DNA from: Mycobacterium sp. M26
GTDB lineage: Bacteria > Actinomycetota > Actinomycetes > Mycobacteriales > Mycobacteriaceae
Direction: 5' to 3'
Assembly (NCBI RefSeq): GCF_001494595.1
Contig: NZ_LN929907.1
Span: 1,803,468-1,867,467 of the forward strand
DNA: 64,000 bases
Part shown: in pieces, positions 15,811-24,256 of the stretch
Layout of the letters: every line of letters begins with the position of its first letter
Numbering within the stretch: the first letter of the stretch is position 1
Made by a program: the position numbers and the translations under genes
Notes under the pieces: generated by a model
The model's database searches: none
Told to the model about the DNA's origin: nothing
What the model saw: only the letters and a program-made list of their open reading frames with translations

Positions 15811-18800
15811 ATGCCCATGCGCGCCGCACTTAAGCGCGTGTTCCCGCACAACATCTTCGAGATGCTGGGCCGGTTCATCGTCCGCCACCCGGTCCTTGTG
15901 ATCGCTGCGTGGGTGGGTGCTGCCGTGGTGCTGCTGACCTTCGTCACACCGCTGTTCACGGTGGCGGCCAGGAACTCCCCGGACTTCCTGCCCAAGACGG
16001 CTCCGGTGCTGGTCGCCGGCAAGCAGATGCAGGAGGCCTTCAAAGAGGCCGACACCAGTAACTTCGCCGCGATCATCCTGAGCAATGACGCAGGCCTGGG
16101 GCCGGAGCAGGAGGCCACCTACCGCAATCTGGTGGCCAAGCTGAAGGAGAACCCCAAGGTCTCCTCGGTCCAGGACTTCATCAACACCCCGGAACTGCGC
16201 GAGGTGATGACCAGTAAGGACCAGAAGGCATGGAACCTTCCGGTCAGCATGTCCGGGACCATGGGCACCCCGTCCGGTCAAGAGGCCTACCGCGAGGTCA
16301 TCAAGACCGTCAAAGAGGCGACCGCCGGATCAAACTTGCAGGTCAACGTGGTTGGCGGCTCCGCGACCATGGAGGATATGAACCAGATCGGTGTCAACGA
16401 TCAGCACATGATCGAAGGCGCCACGGTGATCATGGTCTTCGGCATCCTGATCCTGGTCTACCGAAGTTTCGTGGCCATGGTCATGCCCCTGCTGACCATC
16501 GGCATATCGCTGGTGGTCGCCCAGCAGTTGGTGGCCATCCTCGGCGAGCACGGGCTGGCGATCGGATCCCAGACGATCATGATCATGACCGGCATGATCA
16601 TGGGCGCCGGCATCGACTACGCCGTCTTCCTGTTCAGCCGGTATCAGGAGATCATGAAGACCGGGGTGTCCTCGGATGACGCCCTGGTCGACGCTCTGCA
16701 CTCCATCGGTGAGGTGATCGCCGGGTCGGCCGGAACCATCGCCCTGACGTTCCTGGGCATGTCCTTCACCAAGCTGGCGGTGTTCGCGACGATCGGGCCG
16801 GCGATGACGGTCACCATCGCCACCGGGTTCCTCGGGGCGATCACGCTGCTGCCCGCCTTCATCGCGATCGCCGGGCGCCGCGGCTGGATCAAACCCCGCA
16901 AGCGCGATATCACCGGCCGGTTCTGGAAGCGCTCGGCCGTCATGATCGTGCGCAAGCCCCGCGCGCTGTTGACCACCAGCCTCCTGATCCTCTTCGCACT
17001 GGCCGCCTGCGCGCTGCTGACCAACTTCAACTACGACGACCGCAAGAACCTGCCGCCGGACTCGGCGAGCAACCGGGCCTACGAAGTGATGGACAAGCAC
17101 TTCCCGATCAGCAGCACGCTGCAGCAGTTCCTGTTCATCCAGTCGCCCAACAGCGATCTGCGCAGCCCCAAGGCGCTGGCCGATATGGAGCAGATGGCCC
17201 AGCGCATCTCCCAGTTGCCCAATATCGACATGATCCGCGGCATCACCCGGCCCACCGGCCAGATGCTCGAACAGGCCAAGGCCACCTGGCAGGCCGGTGA
17301 GGTCGGTAGCAAGCTCGGCGAAGCCTCCAGCCTGATCTCCAACAACGACGACAAGCTGTCGATGCTCACCGGCGGCGCCGACAAGATGGCCGACGTGCTC
17401 AACCAGATCCGCAACCAGCTGGTGGGATCCCTGGCCAGTGTCCGCAGCCTGGCCTCCGCCCTGGACGCCATGTCGCAGAAGGTCGGCGGCGCCACCACGC
17501 TGGATCAGATCGACAAGACCGCGGCGCTGATGAAGAACATGCGCTCCCTCGGTGACGCGCTCGGCATGAACATGACCCAGATCACCGACGTCACCGGCTG
17601 GGCGCAGCCAATGCTCAACGCGCTCAACCAAAGTCCGGTCTGCGACGCCGACCCGGCCTGCGTCAACTCCCGCGCCGATCTGCAGCGCATCGTCGACTCC
17701 AGCAATTCCGAGGCGCTGGCCGCGATCGCCGACATCGGCCGCCAGCTGCAGGCCACCGAGGGCAACCAGAAACTCGACGACCTGGTGAGCGGGCTGAGCA
17801 AGAACATCCAGCGGGCCACCGCCGCCGCGCGTGCCCTCGGGGTGGGTGAGCCCGGCGGTGTGGAGAAGAAGCTCAACGAGACTGTCGACGGTGCCAACCT
17901 GCTGGCGGACTCGAGTCGCCAGCTGGCGATGGGCGTGCAGTTGCTCGTCGACCAGACCCGCAACCTGGGCAACGGCTTGGATCAAGCCTCGGCGTTCCTG
18001 CTGGCGATGAAACGCGAGGCGGCCGACCCGCCGATGTCGGGCTTCTACATTCCGCCGCAGATCCTCTCGCAGGAGGAGTTCAAGAAGGCCGCCAAGATCT
18101 TCATCTCCGATGACGGACACTCGGCGCGCTACCTGGTGCAGACGGCGTACAACCCGTTCAGTGCCGAGGCGATGAACCAGATCCACGACATCCTGCGGGT
18201 CGCCAACGACGCCCGGCCCAACACCACGCTGGCCGACGCCAAGATCTCGATGGTGGGTCTGTCGGCGGTCAACGCCGACCTTCGCGCCTACTACAACTGG
18301 GACTTCCGCTACATCATGATCATGACGCTGTGCGTCGTGTTCGCCATCCTGGTCATGGTGCTGCGCGCCGTCGTCGCTCCGCTGTATCTTGTTGCCTCCG
18401 TGGTGATTTCGTATGCGGCCGCACTCGGCATCGGCGTGATCGTGTTCCAGTTCATCCTGGGGCAGGGTTTGTCGTGGGGTGTGCCGGGCATGGCGTTCAT
18501 GGTTCTGGTGGCCGTCGGCGCGGACTACAACCTACTGCTGATCTCCCGCATCCGCGACGAGGCGAAATACGGTGTGCGCTCGGCGGTGATCCGCACGGTC
18601 GGAGCCACCGGCGGCGTGATCACCTCGGCGGGTCTGATCTTCGCGGCCTCGATGCTCGCCTTCACCTTCAGCAGCATCCTCACCGCCGTCCAGATGGGCT
18701 TCGTGATCGGTGTCGGCCTGCTGCTGGACACCTTCGTCGTCCGCACCCTGACCGTGCCCGCCATGGCTGTCCTGGTCGGCGAGAAGAACTGGTGGCCGTC

Positions 18801-19068
18801 CAAGCCGCCCAGCGTCAAGTACCAGGAGAAGAAGTCCGCCGAAAAAGCTGCTGCCGCCGCGGCCGTGACGACCGGCGGGGGAGGCGTCGCCCTACTGGAA
18901 GGCCCCCAGCTCGAAGGACATGGCGACATCCAGGAGATGCCGGAGGAATGCGAGCAGGCCGCGGCCGAGGCACTCGAATCAGTCCTTCAGGACTTCCCAC
19001 AGCCGACCGGTGAATTCCCCTGTCTGCCAGACTTCGTCGATGACAAACCCTGGCAATCGGGCAAGTAG
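15811..19068 (+). CDS. MmpL family RND transporter
   Basis: A 1085-residue mycobacterial MmpL-type membrane transporter, expected to export a lipid or small molecule across the inner membrane using proton flux. An N-terminal membrane segment (about 28-50) precedes a periplasmic domain, a bundle of membrane helices with the proton-relay pair D269-Y270 (GAGIDY), a large second periplasmic domain (about 410-830) and a second helix bundle with D905-Y906 (GADY). The C-terminal tail (about 1000-1085) is cytoplasmic and Ala/Glu-rich. No mmpS partner is adjacent and the neighbours (add, satS) give no hint of substrate. It ends 9 bp before the convergent satS. Confidence 0.93.
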   Translation: MPMRAALKRVFPHNIFEMLGRFIVRHPVLVIAAWVGAAVVLLTFVTPLFTVAARNSPDFLPKTAPVLVAGKQMQEAFKEADTSNFAAIILSNDAGLGPEQEATYRNLVAKLKENPKVSSVQDFINTPELREVMTSKDQKAWNLPVSMSGTMGTPSGQEAYREVIKTVKEATAGSNLQVNVVGGSATMEDMNQIGVNDQHMIEGATVIMVFGILILVYRSFVAMVMPLLTIGISLVVAQQLVAILGEHGLAIGSQTIMIMTGMIMGAGIDYAVFLFSRYQEIMKTGVSSDDALVDALHSIGEVIAGSAGTIALTFLGMSFTKLAVFATIGPAMTVTIATGFLGAITLLPAFIAIAGRRGWIKPRKRDITGRFWKRSAVMIVRKPRALLTTSLLILFALAACALLTNFNYDDRKNLPPDSASNRAYEVMDKHFPISSTLQQFLFIQSPNSDLRSPKALADMEQMAQRISQLPNIDMIRGITRPTGQMLEQAKATWQAGEVGSKLGEASSLISNNDDKLSMLTGGADKMADVLNQIRNQLVGSLASVRSLASALDAMSQKVGGATTLDQIDKTAALMKNMRSLGDALGMNMTQITDVTGWAQPMLNALNQSPVCDADPACVNSRADLQRIVDSSNSEALAAIADIGRQLQATEGNQKLDDLVSGLSKNIQRATAAARALGVGEPGGVEKKLNETVDGANLLADSSRQLAMGVQLLVDQTRNLGNGLDQASAFLLAMKREAADPPMSGFYIPPQILSQEEFKKAAKIFISDDGHSARYLVQTAYNPFSAEAMNQIHDILRVANDARPNTTLADAKISMVGLSAVNADLRAYYNWDFRYIMIMTLCVVFAILVMVLRAVVAPLYLVASVVISYAAALGIGVIVFQFILGQGLSWGVPGMAFMVLVAVGADYNLLLISRIRDEAKYGVRSAVIRTVGATGGVITSAGLIFAASMLAFTFSSILTAVQMGFVIGVGLLLDTFVVRTLTVPAMAVLVGEKNWWPSKPPSVKYQEKKSAEKAAAAAAVTTGGGGVALLEGPQLEGHGDIQEMPEECEQAAAEALESVLQDFPQPTGEFPCLPDFVDDKPWQSGK

Positions 19069-19077
19069 CGGCGCCCG

Positions 19078-20349
19078 CTATTCGCGGCGCAGGCGCGACT
19101 CGACGAAACGCTCGATCTCTTCCCAGTCCTTGACCGCCGCGGCGTACGGGGGTCCCGGCCGCGGATTCTCGGCGGGATCCAGGACGTGGTTGAACAGCCG
19201 GCCCAGCGGCTTGTCGTCGGCCAGCAGCCGGTCGACGGTGTCCTCTTCGGAGTAGTCGCCGATATCGTTCAGCAGCTCGACCGCCAGGTCCACCTGGTCG
19301 CGGTCCAGAGCGTCGGGGCCGTCGGCGATGTCGTCGACCAGACCGGTCAGCACGTAGATGTTGTCGTCGGTGACCTCCACCCGCAGCGAGCCGTCGGTGG
19401 CCGCGGTGCGGATGTCGTCATAGGTGCTTAGGTCGGACAGGTCGTGGTCGTGTTCGTCGGCCAGGTAGCGGGCCAGTGTCCGCTCCGAGGGGAACACACT
19501 GATGCGGCCGTTGCGGCCCAGGAAGATCGGCCGGTCGTCGAAATAGCACCGCAGGGTGTACAGCGTGCCCGAGCCGGTCATGATGCGCACCGGGTCGATG
19601 CCGACCTCCGCCCAGAAGTCCTCGTCGCTTCCGAGCACCACGTTCTGCGCCGGGGCCACGTCGGCGTCCGAGTCGGACTCCTCGCCGGTGTCCTCGCCGT
19701 CCTCGTCGGTCTCCTCGGTGACGTCGACGTCCTCGACGTCCTCCTCCTCGAAGGGCTCCTCGAGCTCGGCGGCGGCCAGCTTGGCGGCCCGCTCGTCGAC
19801 CTCGGGGGTGGAGATCACCTCGTCGATCGCGGTCAGCACGCCATCCCACCCGCGCGCCACGATGTCCCCGATGACGCTCCAGCGCTTCAGGCCCGCCTTG
19901 CCGGTGAACTGCTCGATGCCGCCGGACACGAGGCCCAGGTTCGGGTTGCCGTTGAAGAACCGGGTCACCGCGGGCAGCTCGCACACCGAACCGATCGACG
20001 ACACCACCGCCAGCGTGTTGGTCAGCGCGGTCACCGACTCCTCGGTGGGCTTCTCGGCCAGCAGCTCCTCGACCGCGATCAGATCGGCCTGCCGCTGCGC
20101 AGCCGGCTTCAGCTTGTGCGCATTGGCCTCGGTGAGCGCTTCCCACGAGGGATGGTCGGCGAGGTCGTTGTCGGTGTTGGTGCGCACGAACGCCACCAGG
20201 TCGGCCACCGACTCGAAGGCGTAGAGATCCTCGTCCTTGCCCAGGAACGCCTCCCACTCGTCGCCGGCATCGCGCCAGCGGGGGGCCCACAGGGTGTACA
20301 GGTCACCGGCGGTCACGCTCAAGCGGACCGGAACGAGCTCAGCAGACAT
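19078..20349 (-). CDS. satS: SatS-like protein export chaperone
   Basis: A 423-residue protein matching Rv3311 (SatS) by position next to the cdd-deoA-add/upp backbone, size and features. From memory, SatS acts as a cytosolic chaperone for a subset of exported proteins in the SecA2 pathway. Residues 197-230 form a very acidic linker (EEEDVEDVDV and onward) separating an N-terminal domain from a C-terminal domain. The ORF opens at 20448, but ATG 20349 (MSAELVPVRL) is chosen: a TAGGCT -10 box 7 bp upstream suggests a leaderless start. sapM, which follows in M. tuberculosis, is absent here. Confidence 0.85.
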   Translation of the reverse strand: MSAELVPVRLSVTAGDLYTLWAPRWRDAGDEWEAFLGKDEDLYAFESVADLVAFVRTNTDNDLADHPSWEALTEANAHKLKPAAQRQADLIAVEELLAEKPTEESVTALTNTLAVVSSIGSVCELPAVTRFFNGNPNLGLVSGGIEQFTGKAGLKRWSVIGDIVARGWDGVLTAIDEVISTPEVDERAAKLAAAELEEPFEEEDVEDVDVTEETDEDGEDTGEESDSDADVAPAQNVVLGSDEDFWAEVGIDPVRIMTGSGTLYTLRCYFDDRPIFLGRNGRISVFPSERTLARYLADEHDHDLSDLSTYDDIRTAATDGSLRVEVTDDNIYVLTGLVDDIADGPDALDRDQVDLAVELLNDIGDYSEEDTVDRLLADDKPLGRLFNHVLDPAENPRPGPPYAAAVKDWEEIERFVESRLRRE

Positions 20350-20393
20350 GCCGCACAGCCTAACGACGCTTGCTGACCGGTACCCTCGCCCCC
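20350..20393. promoter_or_regulatory. 44-bp bidirectional promoter, both starts probably leaderless
   Basis: The spacer between divergent satS (ATG 20349) and the YdcF-like gene (GTG 20394) contains two TAnnnT boxes. TAGGCT on the minus strand (20357-20362) lies 7 bp from the satS ATG. TACCCT on the plus strand (20381-20386) lies 7 bp from the GTG. Neither start has a Shine-Dalgarno sequence. This geometry predicts transcripts beginning at or next to the start codons. Confidence 0.55.
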
Positions 20394-20948
20394 GTGGCCA
20401 GACTGCGTCGCGTGTTCGCTGTCGTCGTGGTGGCGCTCGTGGTCGCACCGGGGGTGGCGGGCTATCTTCTGTTCACCCGACCGCACGGGGATCCGCTGTC
20501 CAAGGCCGACGCGATCGTGGTCCTCGGCGGTGAGAACGACGGCCGGCTGCAGTACGGACTGAACCTGGCCCGCGAGGGCTACGCCGACACCGTCGTGCTG
20601 TCCAACTCCTATGACGGTGACGAGCAGGCCCGCGCCGATTTCCGGCAGGCCTGCGCATCGGGCACCGCGACCATCACCGTCGTCTGCTTCAAGCCCGACC
20701 CCTACACCACCCGTGGTGAGGCGATGTTCGCGGCGCGACTTGCCAAGGAGCGCAACTGGTCTCACCTGATCGTGGTGTCGTGGAACTTCCACGTGGTGCG
20801 GGCCCGCTACATCTTCGACCAGTGTTTCGGCGGCGCGACCACGATGGCGCCGGTGCCCCGCTCCTACGACTACTCGCTGCCGCGATGGGCAGCAACGTAC
20901 ACCTATCAGTACTTCGCGCTGGGCAAAGCGCTGCTGGTCGGCTGCTGA
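20394..20948 (+). CDS. YdcF/SanA-like DUF218 membrane protein
   Basis: A 184-residue protein with one N-terminal membrane anchor (about 6-25) and a DUF218 domain: AIVVLGGENDGRLQYGL, then TRGEAMFAA and LIVVSWNFHVVRARYIF. Related proteins (SanA, ElyC, YdcF) act in envelope or peptidoglycan integrity; the reaction is not established. An in-frame TTG at 20370 is less likely than GTG 20394, which sits 7 bp after a -10 box. It ends 1 bp before the convergent glycosyltransferase gene. Confidence 0.8.
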   Translation: MARLRRVFAVVVVALVVAPGVAGYLLFTRPHGDPLSKADAIVVLGGENDGRLQYGLNLAREGYADTVVLSNSYDGDEQARADFRQACASGTATITVVCFKPDPYTTRGEAMFAARLAKERNWSHLIVVSWNFHVVRARYIFDQCFGGATTMAPVPRSYDYSLPRWAATYTYQYFALGKALLVGC

Positions 20949-20949
20949 C

Positions 20950-22059
20950 TCACAGCACCGACTCGACCACCGCCCGCATCTGCTCGCGGAACCGGGCCGG
21001 GGAGAACTGCTCGGCATGCTTGCGGACCTGCCCGGCGTCGAACTGTCCGGCCTCGAAGTTGCGCAGCGCCGCGGCGAACCCGTCGACGATCTCGCTGTCA
21101 CTGCCGGGGGTGACCAACTGGCCGCTGAGGCCCGGGATCACCGAGTCCAGTGCTCCACCGGCGCCGGTCGCGATCACCGGGGTGCCGCACGCCATCGCCT
21201 CCACCGGCACGATGCCGAAGTCCTCGACGCCCGGCATGAGCAGCGCGCGGGCCCGCCTTTGCAGGCTCAGCATCTCCTCATCGGACACCCGGCCCAGGAA
21301 GGACGTCTGCGGGCCGGCCACGGCGCGGCAGTCGGCCAGCATGCGGCCGTCACCGGCCACCACCAGCGGAACGCCTGCGGCCCGGGCCGCCGCGATGGCC
21401 AGATCGGGCCGCTTGTAGGGCACCAGCCGGCCCGCCAACAGGAAGAAGTCTTCCCGCTCGACGGAGTCATCGAGGGTGTACAGGTCGGTGTTGACCGGGG
21501 GGTGTACCACCGTCGCGTCCCGGTCCCACCACCGCCGGATTCGGGCGGCGACTTCCGACGAGTTCGCCACGATCGTGGTGAGCTTCGGCGCACCGCTGGC
21601 CTCGGCGCGGCGGATCAGAGCGGCCAGCCCGGTGAGCGCGGTGCGCCCAGCGAACCCTGACGCTTCGCCCTCGCGCATCACCGGATCCCACGCCCAGCGG
21701 GCCGGAGAGTGGACGTAGGCCACCGTCGGCTTGTCGGTGGCGTGCACCGCGGACACCGCGGCGCAGTGATGGCTGATCACGACGGCGTCGACGTCACCGA
21801 CATCCATTCGCTTGAAGGCCGGTATGAACAAAGGCAATAGCGCGGCATGCGAGCGGCGGCCGATCAGCCGGTGCACCCGGTCGACTGGGGTGACCACCGC
21901 CCGGCCCCGCATCGCACCCCGATCCGACCCCGGGGCGGCGATCGGCACATGAATGCGTGCGCCGGGCCACTCGGCGGCGATCTGTTCGACCACCTGTTCA
22001 GATCCGGCAAACTCGGTCAGGCGCTCGTGGACGATCGCGATCGTCGGTGCGCTGTTCAC
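20950..22059 (-). CDS. Glycosyltransferase family 4
   Basis: A 369-residue GT-B retaining glycosyltransferase. The N-terminal acceptor half includes AIVHERLTEFAGSEQV and a histidine-rich SHHCAA segment. The C-terminal donor half has the GT4 E-x7-E motif in GVEDFGIVPVEAMACGTPVIA. It should transfer a sugar from a nucleotide-sugar to a lipid-linked glycan. Start GTG 22059 has a TAGGCT -10 box 6 bp upstream (leaderless type). It is transcribed away from the next glycosyltransferase but belongs to the same polysaccharide locus. Confidence 0.88.
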   Translation of the reverse strand: MNSAPTIAIVHERLTEFAGSEQVVEQIAAEWPGARIHVPIAAPGSDRGAMRGRAVVTPVDRVHRLIGRRSHAALLPLFIPAFKRMDVGDVDAVVISHHCAAVSAVHATDKPTVAYVHSPARWAWDPVMREGEASGFAGRTALTGLAALIRRAEASGAPKLTTIVANSSEVAARIRRWWDRDATVVHPPVNTDLYTLDDSVEREDFFLLAGRLVPYKRPDLAIAAARAAGVPLVVAGDGRMLADCRAVAGPQTSFLGRVSDEEMLSLQRRARALLMPGVEDFGIVPVEAMACGTPVIATGAGGALDSVIPGLSGQLVTPGSDSEIVDGFAAALRNFEAGQFDAGQVRKHAEQFSPARFREQMRAVVESVL

Positions 22060-22109
22060 CTGCCAAGCCTAGCCCGGCCGGATATGGCGTTGCTCGCTAG
22101 CATGGTGCG
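22060..22109. promoter_or_regulatory. Divergent promoter between two GT4 genes
   Basis: The 50-bp spacer carries TAGGCT on the minus strand (22066-22071), 6 bp from the GTG at 22059, and TAGCAT on the plus strand (22098-22103), 6 bp from the ATG at 22110. Both fit leaderless mycobacterial promoters; no Shine-Dalgarno boxes are present. Confidence 0.5.
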
Positions 22110-23159
22110 ATGCCCTCGGTGCACATCAACGGCAAATGGCTGGGGCAACCCTTCACCGGTGTGCAGCGCTATTCCGAGGAACTGGCCCGCCACGTCGTCG
22201 CCGACGGTGGCATCGACTTCGTCCTGCACGTCCCCAACGGCGCCCGGGTACCCGACTGGGCGCTTGCCCCGAACATCACCGTCCGGCGTGCTCCGCTGGC
22301 CGGGGTGGCCTTCGAGCAGCTGTACCTACCGGTCGCCACCGCGGGCCGGCTGCTGCTGAGCTTCGGCGGAATGGCGCCGCTGGCCAAGAGGCGTCAGGTG
22401 GTCACCTTCCACGACGCCACGCCGTTCCGGTTCCCGGAGACGTACCGCAAAGCCTTCGTCGCGTTCTACCTGTTCGCCTACCTGCTGCTGGCCCGCACCG
22501 CCCGGCGGGTGCTGACCGTCTCGGAGTTCAGCAAGCGCGAACTGGCCGAGGTGCTGCGGGTCAAACCCTCCCGGTTCCTGGTGGTCGGGTGCGCCGCCGA
22601 CTCGCTGACCCGGGTCGCCGCCCGGAAACCCGACCTGCCCTGGCATCCGCAGACCTACCTGCTGGTCGGCACCCTGGCCCGGCACAAGAACGTGGCCGAG
22701 CCGACGGCGGCGCTGGCCGGCTCCGGTCGGCACGTCGTGGTCGTCGGTGCCGGAGGTGACGCCCACGTCTACGCGGGCGCCGCGGACGGCCTGGCCGACA
22801 ACGTGGTGGTCGCCCAGCGCCTCACCGACGCCGAACTGCGCTGGCTCTACGAGAACGCCGCAGCCCTGGTGTTCCCGTCGCTGTACGAGGGCTTCGGGCT
22901 GCCGGTCCTGGAGGCCCAGACCCTGGGCTGCCCGGTGATCGCCTCGGATCGGGCCTCGATTCCGGAGGTCGGCGGGGACGGCGCGCTGTACTTCGACCCC
23001 GACGATGTGACCGGGCTGCTGCAGCACGCCGAGACCCTCGAACGCGACACCTCGGCGGCCGACAAGCTGGTGGACCTCGGACACCGCAACGCCTCGCGCT
23101 ACACCTGGGCCACGTCCGCGAACAGCGTTTTAGCGGCGATTCGTAGCATGGCGTTATGA
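22110..23159 (+). CDS. Glycosyltransferase family 4 (mannosyltransferase-like)
   Basis: A 349-residue GT4 enzyme. The N-terminus IHINGK-type start and QPFTGVQRYSEEL, with TVSEFSKRELAEVL near 140 and the donor-site motif PSLYEGFGLPVLEAQTLGCPVIASD near 260-285, are typical of GT4 enzymes that act early in polysaccharide repeat assembly. Leaderless-type promoter 6 bp upstream. It is coupled by ATGA to the beta-helix lipoprotein. Sugar and acceptor cannot be read from sequence. Confidence 0.88.
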   Translation: MPSVHINGKWLGQPFTGVQRYSEELARHVVADGGIDFVLHVPNGARVPDWALAPNITVRRAPLAGVAFEQLYLPVATAGRLLLSFGGMAPLAKRRQVVTFHDATPFRFPETYRKAFVAFYLFAYLLLARTARRVLTVSEFSKRELAEVLRVKPSRFLVVGCAADSLTRVAARKPDLPWHPQTYLLVGTLARHKNVAEPTAALAGSGRHVVVVGAGGDAHVYAGAADGLADNVVVAQRLTDAELRWLYENAAALVFPSLYEGFGLPVLEAQTLGCPVIASDRASIPEVGGDGALYFDPDDVTGLLQHAETLERDTSAADKLVDLGHRNASRYTWATSANSVLAAIRSMAL

Positions 23160-24256
23160 GCATGAGCAGATACGGCCTTGCCTTGCTGGCCGCCTGCGGT
23201 CTGCTCGTGGGCTGCGAGAGCACCGCCGCGCCCGCCCAGTCCGCACCGGTCGCCGACGAGACCGCAATGCTGCAGCAGCGCCTCGATGCCCTGCAGCCCG
23301 GCCAGACCCTGACCCTGGACCGCCGCACCTACGGGCACGGCGGCGTCCTGAAGATCTCGGTCCCCGGGGTCACCATCGACGGTCAGGGCGCCACCCTGCA
23401 GGCCATCAACGACGAAACCTCCTCGGTGCAGGTGGTCGCCGACAACGTGACCGTCCGCAACCTCACCCTGACCGCCCCGCCTGAGGGCAAGCGGTGGGGA
23501 GCGCCCAACCAGCAGAAGCTCGCCGTGCTGGGCACCCAGGGCGTCACGCTCGACGACATCACCGTCAACGGGTCAGCGGCGGCCGGCGTGTTCGTCCAGG
23601 GGGCGCACAACTTCGAGCTGTCCGACATCCGGGTGGCCAACACCCGCGCCGACGGTGTGCACGTCACCGGCGGCTCCACCGACGGCACCCTGACCCGGAT
23701 CAGCACGGCAGGCACCGGCGACGACGGGGTGGCCGTGGTCTCCTACGGCAATGAGCCGCCCTGCCAGCACATCACCATCACCGGCCCGATCGTCAACGGC
23801 ACCACCAACGGCCGCGGCCTGGCCGTCGTGGGCGGCGATCACATCAGCGCGCGCGACATCAGCGTCAACGACACCGCCGCCGCGGGTATCTACGTCGCCA
23901 CCGAGGGCGACCCCTACAACACCGGGTCGGTCAACGACGTGACGATCACCAACGGCACCGTGACCGACGCCAATCATGACCCCGACACCGTCAACGGGGC
24001 CGTCCTGGTCTACGGCGGACGCGACAACGCCTCATTGAGCGGCGTCCGGTTGACCGGCCTGTCGATCACCGGAACCCCGGAATCCGCCCAGCGTGACGTC
24101 GGGCTGATCGTCGACCACGGCACGGTGTCCGGTATCGACTTCGCCGGCCTGAACCTCGACGGGTCAGCGGTGACGCCGTTCGTCACCAACGCGCCGCCCG
24201 GCACGTTCGCCACCACGGACTGGACTCAGGACGGCAATCCGCTCAGCATCGGCTGA
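23156..24256 (+). CDS. Parallel beta-helix lipoprotein
   Basis: A 366-residue exported protein. The N-terminus is a lipoprotein signal with lipobox LVGC (lipidated Cys about 20). The rest is a right-handed parallel beta-helix: repeated short strands such as VTIDGQGATLQAI, VTVRNLTL, VTLDDITVNG and FELSDIRVANT at about 22-25-residue spacing, as in pectate-lyase-fold and alginate-epimerase-like proteins. These often bind, cleave or epimerise polysaccharides. No catalytic residues can be assigned with confidence. The location inside a polysaccharide cluster suggests it processes or retains the polymer at the cell surface. Its 3' end overlaps the convergent Wzy-like gene by 31 bp. Confidence 0.85.
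   Translation: MSMSRYGLALLAACGLLVGCESTAAPAQSAPVADETAMLQQRLDALQPGQTLTLDRRTYGHGGVLKISVPGVTIDGQGATLQAINDETSSVQVVADNVTVRNLTLTAPPEGKRWGAPNQQKLAVLGTQGVTLDDITVNGSAAAGVFVQGAHNFELSDIRVANTRADGVHVTGGSTDGTLTRISTAGTGDDGVAVVSYGNEPPCQHITITGPIVNGTTNGRGLAVVGGDHISARDISVNDTAAAGIYVATEGDPYNTGSVNDVTITNGTVTDANHDPDTVNGAVLVYGGRDNASLSGVRLTGLSITGTPESAQRDVGLIVDHGTVSGIDFAGLNLDGSAVTPFVTNAPPGTFATTDWTQDGNPLSIG

Noticed and set aside
16330..18186. Minus-strand open frame of 618 codons opposite the MmpL gene
   Set aside because: The translation is a His/Val/Gly/Gln-rich antisense pattern without domains, and the plus strand clearly encodes MmpL.
19444..20376. Plus-strand 310-codon frame opposite satS
   Set aside because: Antisense shadow of satS; the repeated Val/Leu/Gly/Asp pattern comes from the acidic linker read backwards.
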